DNA from: Calcarisporiella thermophila CBS 279.70
Taxonomy: Eukaryota; Calcarisporiellomycota
DNA: 35,969 bases
NCBI RefSeq assembly: GCF_041956535.1
Contig: NW_027192200.1
Coordinates: forward strand, 116,536 to 152,504
Direction: 5' to 3'
The notes beneath the pieces are model-generated. The model was not told the DNA's origin. It worked only from the letters and a program-made list of their open reading frames with translations, and searched no databases. This document shows, piece by piece, positions 14,250 to 23,300 of this stretch; positions within the stretch are counted from its first letter, which is position 1, and every line of letters begins with the position of its first letter. A program made the translations under genes and the position numbers.

Positions 14250-15596
14250 TCACATATTGTTAAGAGGGGTCTTTTCTACCATGATGTCTTCGAGCCCTTC
14301 GGCTATACTCCTTCGCGCCTAAAGTATGGAGCGGTAGAGTTAGCACTTTAGGCGAAAATTTCAAACACCATCTATACTCACCGGCTCGCTGATGGGTTTC
14401 TCAGGATTCAGATAGGCCATTATGAAATTTTTAGCGAGCCACGCATTCTGGACACGTCCCAATATTTTGGACTATTTTCATAAAGTGCGAGCTAAATCGA
14501 CAGGATTCGCACAGTAAATAATACCTCTTCTACTTACATCGTGTTCTATTGTCAAACTTCCATCTACCTCTTTAACGAATACGAGTGCCTCTCCAGGACG
14601 GATAGTGGTCTTCGGAAACAAAGCCTTGAAGTCACGTATAGCATTGACAATATCCTAAAGAAGTCCTCAGCATTTTCTTATTTCCACAAAATTTTCGTAT
14701 TCTTTTCAACATACAGCTTCGTCCTCTTCTGTAAGATCCTTGTCTTGTTCATGCATTCTCTGCAACAGTGAACGAGTGAAACCATCCCGGAGATGTGCTC
14801 CATTTGTTGACCTTATTGATGCTAAATGTTGCATACTATTAGCAGTTTGAAAAAGAAATCAATCAAATAAGTAATACACTACCAATTCGCAACGTAACTT
14901 TCACTGGCTGCTCAATTAAAGATTCAGCAAAGCTCTCATCAGTCAAGAAAAGCTCTTTCGAAAATTTCTATATGAGCAAAATAAGTGAATCTACTTAAAA
15001 GGATAATGAAGATTAATACCGCACAGTTTACCCACCTTCCACTTCTCGCTACGTTCCCTTAAGTTAATTAAATCTTTGGCATTCATATACATTCCAATGA
15101 CGTAGACTTTAAATTGCAAGAAAGTAATACATCGAACTCCTAGCCCTAGCAATTGTACATGTGAGCCGTCGTGAAGTTTCAAATACGTAGGGAAGGCTGT
15201 TTTCGATTCTGGCTCTACTCACAATAGCAAAGAGCAAAATTTATACCCCACATAATATATTGTAATCAAGCTAAGGTAAATACCCATTACAAAATCGAAA
15301 TTACTTGGCGAAGCCTCTGCAAGTACATTAAACCTCCATCCTAGGCCAATCCCTGTCATTATACCTGCACTTGCTAACAGCGCGCCTACCCTGCCAGGTA
15401 AACTATTTTCAGCGTTCAGGAAGCGATGTGAAATAACATGATAATTTCTAATAGAAGTGCAAAGTTTGGTTTGAGGAAAAGGTTGAAGCTGTTGTCGCAA
15501 GGAAAATGTAGGGCGAACGAAAGAAAAAGTATTATATGTGTTGAAATTACGAGATATCGAGTGGATACGATAAGGGCTACGTGTTAAAGCGTTCAT
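14250..15596 (-). CDS. AIM18: AIM18/AIM46-like mitochondrial chalcone-isomerase-fold protein, 319 residues, seven exons
   Basis: Exons in transcript order: 15596-15284, 15214-15036, 14967-14883, 14821-14715, 14654-14538, 14471-14382, 14318-14250; phases close to 319 codons, close to yeast Aim18. Residues 1-60 are rich in R, S and aromatic residues and nearly free of acidic ones, as in a mitochondrial presequence. A membrane helix follows (about 70-88, GALLASAGIMTGIGLGW), then EPESKTAFPTYLKL and LLGLGVRCITFLQFKVYVIG. This block holds the arginine (R132) conserved in chalcone-isomerase-fold proteins. Later blocks are TLRIASIRSTNGAHLRDGFT, RPGEALVFVKEVDGSL and ILGRVQNAWLAKNFIMAY. Yeast Aim18/Aim46 are reported as haem-binding proteins of the inner membrane without isomerase activity; a similar role here is inference. 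The frame only appears after six short introns are removed. The gene is divergent from the AKR-like gene. Confidence 0.9.
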
Positions 15597-15728
15597 GGAC
15601 GACAATTTTCTACTTTAGTCACTCAGAGAATACTGAACCCGAGGCAACGGCGGAAATTGAATTAAATACTCTATTATGAATTTGGTGGCCTTTCGTGACT
15701 TGCAATTTGACACCAATACTCTACGTGA
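15597..15728. promoter_or_regulatory. Shared divergent promoter region, AIM18-like / AKR-like
   Basis: Only 132 bp separate the two start codons. A CCAAT pentamer lies at about 15713-15717, some 15 bp before the AKR-like ATG, and could contribute to either gene. No TATA box is clear. The short spacing suggests linked expression of the two genes, which is inference from geometry. Confidence 0.45.
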
Positions 15729-17537
15729 ATGAGAACAGTGCTCATCCCTAAGACGGGCCAACGCGTCTCTCGCATTGGTTTTGGAGGTTACAGGGTGCGG
15801 GTAGGCAACCCAACCCATGAGCAAGCATTGGGCGATGCATTAAAATCAGGTGTCAATGTGATTGACACTAGTGCCCATTTTGAGCAAGGTTCTATTTACT
15901 CTGCGAGTTCATGGAGCGAACATTGGTTAATTTTTACTTGTTCCTTCCTAGGATTATCCGAGAAGCTTATAGGAAAAGTGCTGAAAGAGAGCTTTGCAAA
16001 GGATAACATTAAGAGAGAGGTAATTTTCTAATTTCAAATAGATCTAACAATACGCCATTGCTTACATTCCCCTGTTATCATAAGAATCTCTTTCTCATCT
16101 CAAAGGCGGGATATCTAGAGTTCACCCGTAGTCACCAGTACTCTCATCCCGCTACAGTACGTGTGTCTGATAAATGGCACTTTTCTCTATCTCCGTACTT
16201 TCTAGAGAGCGAGATAAATAGCTCTCTAGAGCGACTTGGAGTAAAGAAGTTGGATATATTCATGGTGAACAACCCTGAGAGAATGTTGGTTGCCAAGGAT
16301 AAGGTCTGAAAGCATGCTTATTCACCTTTAGAATTCCCTGAATGAATCATCATCGACTATTTATCCTAGGTCTATTTGCCCTCACAGCTCTACAAAGATC
16401 TCGGAGCAGCTTTCAAATTTTTAGATAGCGAAGTTAAACGTGGCAGAATCGGGGGCTATGGGATTTGCTCCAACACTTTCGCCCTCCCTCCCACTTCACA
16501 TAATCACATCGATCTTCCGACAATTCTATCTTCCCTCGACAACCCGGATAATTTCCATGCTGTCCAAGGCCCTTACAATCTTTTTGAAAGAGATTTGGCA
16601 CAGCCAGAGGTGATAGCAATGCTTAAAAGGCACAATGTGTTTGTGATGGCCAATCGCCCCCTCAATGCGATTGCTGAAGGGAAAGTGAAAGTTCTCAGAA
16701 ACAAAAAGGATCTTGTAGATGACCGTAAGATTGCCCTAACCATTGTTCCCCGAGGTTATATTTGTATTGATATTTTATTTCTTAGCCCACCCCGTTATGA
16801 GCAATATCTCGAAAGGATTTGAAGACCTTGCCGTTTTAGAAAATGATATTTTGGATTCAGGTAGCCTTTTCTTACAACAATGCCATGCATGCTGTCTTTA
16901 AAATAATTAATATGTATTTATATCGTAGATCTCCCCCTTCCAACAAATAAATTTTTCTGGTCCCAGATCCTCTCTGAGAATTTTGCTCGCCTTTCCCAAA
17001 ATCATGCTGCCGCCCAGTTTTATATCACCCACAAGGTGCTTCCAGCCATTGAAAATGATCTTGGAGAAATCCGACAGGCCGCTGAGAATCTGGAAGCTGA
17101 TGAAGAAGGAAAAGCGCACGTATTAGAGTGGGCAAATCGATACAAAAAGGTAATAAATAATAAGTTGGATCACTGATGTCCTCGTTGATTAACCACATCC
17201 GCTATAATAGGCTTCGACGCATCTACTGGATAATATTATCCACTACGCAGAACTTGACGCGCTACAATCTAATCAACACCTAGATAATGTCCTTCGCGCG
17301 TTGTGCCCTACTCTCAGCCACTTTACACGAAGTGTCCCTACCATAGCCAAACCTAATATCCATTCACCTCTCTCCGTCTCTGCTCTGAGGATATCACTCT
17401 CAACTCCTGGCATTGATTGCGTCTTAACTGGCATGCGCTCACCCGAATACGTAAGGGATGCGCTCTTAGCCGCAGAGGCTCAAGAAATATCCAATGCGGA
17501 CCTTGCGAGAATATTCGAGTGCCCGCTCTTGGAATAA
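15729..17537 (+). CDS. Aldo/keto-reductase-fold protein with altered catalytic tetrad, 474 residues, seven exons
   Basis: Exons 15729-15888, 15952-16019, 16085-16303, 16370-16724, 16786-16860, 16929-17149 and 17211-17537 give 474 codons. The barrel signatures are SRIGFGGYRV at the N terminus, then GVNVIDTSAHFEQGLSEKLIG, LISKAGY, a LERLGVKKLDIFMVNNPE block, GRIGGYGICSNTF and, near the C terminus, TPGIDCVLTGMRSPEYVRDAL. The fold belongs to the NADP(H)-dependent aldo/keto reductases. In the usual Asp-Tyr-Lys-His tetrad, Asp (D46) and Lys (K83) are present. The tyrosine position reads F51, and the histidine of the LHNPE-type motif reads N138. The enzyme may be inactive, use another acid, or serve a non-catalytic role. 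At 474 residues it is longer than the usual 300-350 because of an insert of about 100 residues between exons 5 and 7. Confidence 0.85.
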
Positions 17538-19064
17538 ATATTTCGCATCAAGTGAAAATTCTTTTTTGATAAATATAAAAGCTTCCGTTCGGGGTTTGAG
17601 CGAAATCTGCTTCATATTGCTGGCTACTGTTCACCTTTCTGATAAATTAAGGGAGAACATGCTGAAATATTGCCGGCTATTATTGCTTCATTTCATTAGT
17701 TTTTTTCGGAATACCTCTATCTACAGAATTGGAAAAATATTAAGGAAAGCCACGTAGCCATGTTTTTGATAAAAGGGTAATAGTTCGCATGTGGCATTTG
17801 TGGGTTCCAGTGCTAGCAAATCGGTTAAAGTGTCTGTCAACGAATTCTTTAATTTCTGATTGCCAAGATTAAATTTTCTTCGCGAGGTTTACGGCCAAAT
17901 TGAGTGTAACAAGAGGAAATACAAGCTTATTTAATCGGCTTGAACCACTAATGTCATTCGGTGGGCCATTTTATTGTTCCGGAGTGTCGGCTATTTTTCC
18001 CCTTGCTACCCTCAGACTATCACTAGCTGCTTCTTTGTGATGTCCAGCATGTGTCCCCAATATTCTTGCCACTCACCGTGTCAATGATGTTTCTAAAGCT
18101 GTTAAACATTATTCGGCCCCAGCTTAGATAGCCACCGTCTGCATAAAATGATTTACGTAAAATTGTATTTCTATCGTTTCGGTTTTAACTATATGAATCG
18201 TGGTTTCCAACCACTTTCACTCCAAAGAACTATGTAAGCGCGGCGCTGCAGCAGTCAGCGGCATTATTTCATTCGCTGAGGATTTGGACTATTTGAGTCG
18301 ATAAGATTATTTTCAAAAAGGAGATAAAAGACATCAGACACTCGTTATAAGGCTCTCCAAAGTGAATGGAGTGGCCATAGCTTCTGATCACATAGATGGC
18401 ATCACTTATTCCAAAGGAGAATGATTAAGACATTTTTCATGGGTACGTGATCTTCCACTCATTTAATCGATCCCACGGTTTCCCAGATCTTTTGCTGTTG
18501 TGTACCCCTCCCGACAACGTGGCCTCCTTGAAAGGAAACGAAAACCAGCAAAACATTCACCTCTGGACCTTCATCTATATTTTATCTCCTACGCCTAGAT
18601 GATCTTAGCCGAAAAGGGTGCAAGGGCAATTTTGCCGCAAGGGTCATTGGGAATTGCATATAGACATGTTCTCTCTATGGATGAACGGCCTCGGTGGTTT
18701 CATCCTTATCCCATTGCCCCGTGACACTGCGAGCCGTTGATGAACCGGTGAAAAAGATCCGAGTTTCAATTATATTATTGTATTTTATATTTTGATATGG
18801 TACAAAGTTGGCACGGGAAAAAAAATTAGGAATTATCGAACCCCTTGGCCTATACAACTACAGATGAATATGAAAAAGTATGAAGCAACACGGATGGAGT
18901 GAAGCGGAAGTAAGGGGGGAATGAAGAGAGGACATGGTGCGGGAATACAGTAATAAAGACAAGGATTAATAATACAACGAAAAATGGATGAATTCATGTT
19001 GGACTAGAGAAATGAACAGGTGAAGATATTTTTGATCTCGGTCTCATTCAGATATAGAAAACTG
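17538..19064. other. 1.5-kb convergent intergenic region without supported genes
   Basis: This is the longest gene-free stretch, between the 3' ends of the AKR-like and receptor genes. No open frame above about 60 codons looks coding, and no splice-linked domain was recognised on either strand. It is less AT-rich than other spacers around 18480-18720. On the minus strand an 18-base match to the start of U2 snRNA lies at 18600-18617 (see findings). A non-coding RNA or untranslated 3' regions are possible; nothing more can be claimed. Confidence 0.4.
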
Positions 19065-20657
19065 CTAGAGACACAAGATGCGCGACCATCGGATACGTCG
19101 GAAAAAGGCTACCCACTCCCATACCAGTGACATTCTAAAGAAGGTGACAAAGCCTCCTATTCCTACTAGTGAGATGAAAAGCTCTGCCAAAAGCAACAGT
19201 GGAAAAGGCGGCACCCGGTAGTTAGACAGCCTATCTACACACACATTTTGGCTATTTCCTTCTCGGAAACAATTAATCATGGCCTTCATGAGGGCGGCAT
19301 CCGAAAGAGCATCATTGATGCGCCACTGTTGTGTAAACTGGTACGAAAAGTGAAATATGAAAACAAAAATGGTCATGAACGCAATGGACATCGCGCGCCA
19401 CTGCATTCGAAAAGAGCTGTAAAGATAGTGGAAAAAGTACTTGATCACCGAGGTTTGTTCTTCGCCCCCCGACAACGCTCGTTCTCTTGAACTTGATAGG
19501 GTCTTTGAATCCCGCAAAGACACCTGCCCGTGAAACAAGCAAATATACCGTCAACATCCTCTTAGCTAAACACGAATAGAGCCAAATCACATTACCTTGA
19601 TGATGTGGAAAAACGTTAAGAAATGAAGAAAGAAGATGGGAAATGAAATGAGTGCCGTAGGGAGATAGAAAAGGAGATTGGCGACGTCTGCAGCCACAAA
19701 GCAGTGAACTGGAAACCAAAACTCCACCTTGTGTAGTGCGAGTGTAATCGTAGTGATGAGAGCCGGAATTCCCCAACAAATAATATAGAGCACTGGGTAA
19801 TAAAACCGCAGGACGTCCGAGCTGTATTTGACGTTGAGAAAGAGATTGACAATGATGGCCCTATGAAAACCATACCGATTTGTCAGTACTTATACATATA
19901 ATTCGGATCAACTGGAAACGGCTGTCATTGTTAGTTACCCAACCCACAATATTGTCGACATGGTACCGAAAATAAAAAGGGCGCCTATCGTGGGCAATGA
20001 GAGCAAGTTCAGCAACCCATTTCCAACTAATGGAATGGAATTGAACTCATAGATTACCTTCGACTCCGCATATCGTACTGTTGTCTTGAGTAGCTGGTAG
20101 AACTGGCCCAGCACATTTTAAGCGACTCTCATCTCCAATGCTAAAAAAAGAAGTTCCGCACATAACGGTTACAGATAATGCGGCGTAAAGTATGAATATA
20201 AAAGGATGGGTGCGTTTTTCGGGTAAGAAATAGGAGAGAGCAAGCAAAAAAATCAGGAGGGCGGAAGTGATTCTTATTACAAGCACAGCGGTGGCACCCT
20301 TGGTGGCTAGGCCCTCGTGATAGAGGAAATTGCCCTGGGGGCATGGAATACAGCAGCCGGCATCACAGTAAAGTGCACTGACGGTGCTATTACTCTCCAG
20401 CCCCGGGTCTTCAATTAGTGGGTAGGGACAGTTTAACGAAACAGCTCGCACTAAGTAACAAAAGGAATATAAGAAAAAAAAAATCAGAATAAATCGTGAC
20501 GATGGGACATAGAACATGATAGTAAGGTACCTTCCAAGGAACTGTATATATTCAGAGTCTGTGTTTCACTGTGGATAGAATGTGGAGGGAGGGCTACCGC
20601 AGCAATGGAGGGGAATCCCAGAAAAAACAGGGAAAGCAAATGCATGAGCCTTCTCAT
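19065..20657 (-). CDS. Frizzled/Smoothened-like seven-helix receptor without cysteine-rich domain, 429 residues
   Basis: Exons in transcript order: 20657-20531, 20450-20058, 19984-19939, 19860-19596, 19523-19065; phases close to 429 codons. Residues 1-22 form a signal peptide (MHLLSLFFLGFPSIAAVA). A short ectodomain follows with the CDAGCCIPCP motif seen in fungal and amoebal Frizzled-like (Fsl) receptors. Seven hydrophobic helices lie at about 95-118, 124-145, 175-198, 211-231, 247-275, 321-341 and 383-406. C170 in CGVEGALFIFG at the start of helix 3 and C362/C372 in the last extracellular loop can form the usual disulfide. The Wnt-binding cysteine-rich domain is absent, and the cytoplasmic tail lacks the Dishevelled-binding KTxxxW motif. 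Ligand and G protein are unknown. The second intron is read as 73 nt (19985-20057) because this restores the helix-3 motif. Confidence 0.85.
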
Positions 20658-21050
20658 TAGCTCATGAGATTTCAGAACGTAAGGATTCAAGAAGAGATGG
20701 CTGGCGGGGGAGGGCGGAAGAGAACGAAAGGGAAAATGGAAGGGACTGGATAGGAAGCGGCAGGAATAATATATTAAATAATCACAATTGTGAGGAAGTG
20801 GCAAAACAACAAAGCCGTTTCGACCTGTCTAATCTCATGTGCATTTTTTTGTTCGAGACAGGATCCATTCTAGGCAGGCGGAGTGAGTGAACCAAGTTTT
20901 TATTTAATTCCTCGCTTTGATGAAGATCTTATCAAATAAAATTCTAACACCACGGATATGACGGTTTTGTTGATGACGCATTCACGTTTCGTAATGAGAC
21001 TGGCTTTTTGATTTTGGACTAAACCGTCTTTATGTTCCGGAGCCTACACA
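20658..21050. promoter_or_regulatory. Divergent intergenic region, receptor / PCI protein
   Basis: 393 bp between start codons on opposite strands. A purine-rich stretch (about 20700-20770) lies close to the receptor start. An alternative upstream ATG for the receptor at 20804 would add 49 residues without signal-peptide character, so it is read as leader. No specific regulatory site is claimed. Confidence 0.4.
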
Positions 21051-22879
21051 ATGCGCTTCCAGCAGTATATTGCCGAGTTCAGTGACGCCGTAGCCGAGGA
21101 GAACGAGTATGATCTGGCACGGTTATTACAACTTAATCCACGGCTGCAGCCCGATGTAATGCCTCCGGTAATTTACATGCTTCATTTTCGCTATAATGCT
21201 ACTGTGCCATATCAAACCCCTTTGATCATAAAAGAAAAATGTAGTAATAAAAGAATGTCGAGCACGCGTCCCTTCGCCATGGGATGAGGTAGTCTACCAT
21301 CATTTGGAGGTCCTGCCCGCCCTGGATAGAGGCAACTTCATTGACGCGTACGCTGAACAATCGCAGGTGGTTCAGTAGGATTTTTTTGACACAGTTCTCT
21401 CTTAACCTATATGTGGAACTGATCTTGATGCATCGTCTATCGGGGCCTTAGACATTTCCTAAGAGTACTAGTTAATCTCTCGCGGAACTCTCTGCAAGCT
21501 CTCTATTCCGTCTGTCTAGATTTACAGCAGCTGGCTATTAAGGTATTCACACTGTTCCAGATCGCCAAAAATTTAATCTCATGCTGGCTATTTTCAACGC
21601 TATAGGCTGACGAGGTGTTGGTGAGCAATGGAAAGTCAGCCGCAAAACTCGAAGATGCTGCCCGTTATATTAACAAGGCTTTCACCGCGTGCATTACGGA
21701 TAGGTAATAATGGATGGCAGAATTGTTTGAGAGCCTAGCTAACATCATGCTCACTCAATAATAGAGCCAATTCATTACCTGTTTCTCGTAAATGGGGCAC
21801 ATACCGAATTATCAATATATTATTCAACATCTATTTTAAAGTACGTATTTTTTTGCGCTTCACACACATAAATACTTGAAACTCTCTCGAACTCTTTCTC
21901 TAGCTCAAGTCCACTAATCTCTGCAAAAACGTACTGCGAGCAGTTCGAGTATCTCATTTACCACCCCTCTCGGAATTCCCCAAATCCCACCAAGTTACCT
22001 ACAAATACTATCTCGGCATCCTTCATTTTTACAACGAAGAATATGATAAGGTCTGTCATGAGATATTCCAATAACCCTGTCTATCCACCTTTCTTTCTCA
22101 ATGACGATGGGCGAGTTTTTTATTGACGAGTCTTTTATTTCTCTTAGGCGGAGGAGAATCTCATGTATTCTTTCTTGTATTGCCACAAAAAATACCGAAA
22201 TAACAAAGAGTAGGCTCTTCCTCTTTCTCCTCTTTTGTCATTTTGTCTTTTACAGCTTCATTTTTCTTGCTTTCCCTTTTAAAGACTAATTCTTCACTAT
22301 CTCATCCCTGTTCTCCTCTTGCGCGGCGTTCTTCCCACCTCCCACCTTCTCAACTCCTATCCCAACCTCGCAAATATCTACACGCCTTTTCTTGCCGCAA
22401 TCCGCACAGGCAATGTGAAGGCATTCGATGACGCACTCTACCGTGCAGAACGTCCGCTTGTACAGCGTGGAACCTACTTGACTGTAGAAAGGGCCCGATC
22501 GGTTGTGATTCGGACACTATTTAAAAAGGTCTTTAACATTATGGGACGAGAACATAAGCTGCCGCTTTCCTACTTTCGTAATGCGCTGGAGTGTGTAGGG
22601 ATGAAAACAGAAATGCCCGAGGTGGAATGTATGCTGGCGAACATGATCTATAAGGTAAGCATTGGATTCACACTGTCTCTCCTCTCTCATCTCGAATCTC
22701 GATTAAACCGCTTCTGGCAATGCATCACCCCACCCTCTGTCCTCACCCTTTAGGGCTACATCCGCGGGTATCTTTCGCATGAAGCAAGCTTCATGGTCCT
22801 AAGCCAAAAAAATCCATTTCCCTCCTTTGAGAGTCTGAATGCTGCCGCTGCATCCACACCTGCCGCTGCTTCCAATTGA
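21051..22879 (+). CDS. PCID2: PCID2/CSN12-type PCI-domain protein (TREX-2-like mRNA export factor), 408 residues, nine exons
   Basis: Exons 21051-21167, 21235-21374, 21452-21542, 21606-21703, 21765-21840, 21904-22050, 22148-22209, 22285-22654 and 22754-22879 close to 408 codons; animal PCID2 is about 400. Recognisable blocks are PWDEVVYHHLEVL, SQVVQHFLRVLVNL, LYSVCLDLQQLA, RKWGTYRIINILFNIYFK, HQVTYKYYLGILHFY and a tetratricopeptide-like solenoid. The C-terminal PCI winged helix follows (VVIRTLFKKVF, LPLSYFRNALECVG, VECMLANMIYKGYIRGYLSH, VLSQKNPFPSF). In animals and yeast (PCID2/Thp1) such proteins pair with Sac3/GANP in the nuclear TREX-2 complex for mRNA export. The related CSN12 works with the COP9 signalosome. 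The two are hard to separate by eye; PCID2 is favoured by the VTYKYYLG and NPFP blocks. The alanine-rich tail is unusual. Confidence 0.9.
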
Positions 22880-23300
22880 ATTGGCGCCCTGTCACCTAGA
22901 ACTGGACAAACCGGAAAAGTCTGTTTAGCATAGTCTGCAGGACATGCTTGAAAAGAAACATCCATTTTTGGCAATAAACTTGCTGGCTCCCATATGGGAG
23001 AGGTAAATTAGAAAGCGGAAACCATTATATCTAGGTGTAAAAATAATCAAAATAACAAGAAGTACATATATATAAAAAAAAAAATAAAATAAAAAGTAGT
23101 GGCCATCCGTTCACATGCTTACATCAGATTAAATGGAATAACAAAGGGGGAAACTCCAGGAATATATGACAATACAGTCACAATAAAACAAAAAAATGAC
23201 CAGACACCAAACAAGCCCCAATATAAAGATAAAAGACTGAATAGAACCCCTCTCAAAACGTAACTCAACCTATGGCAGTCAGCATTCATTACGCTCTAAG
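22880..23300. other. Convergent 3' spacer, PCI protein / SLA1
   Basis: 421 bp between two converging stop codons. AT-rich, with an A/T-run around 23070-23100 containing AATAAAAT-like sequence usable as a polyadenylation signal in either direction. No coding signal. Confidence 0.45.

Noticed and set aside
18828-18850. Possible tRNA T-arm (minus strand, GGGGTTCGATAATTCC)
   Set aside because: The stem does not pair, and no acceptor, D-arm or anticodon arm fits around it.
20027-20057. 31-nt intron in the receptor gene
   Set aside because: It would keep the frame, but it is far shorter than every other intron here and inserts residues that disrupt the helix-3 CxxxGALF motif; the 73-nt alternative restores it.
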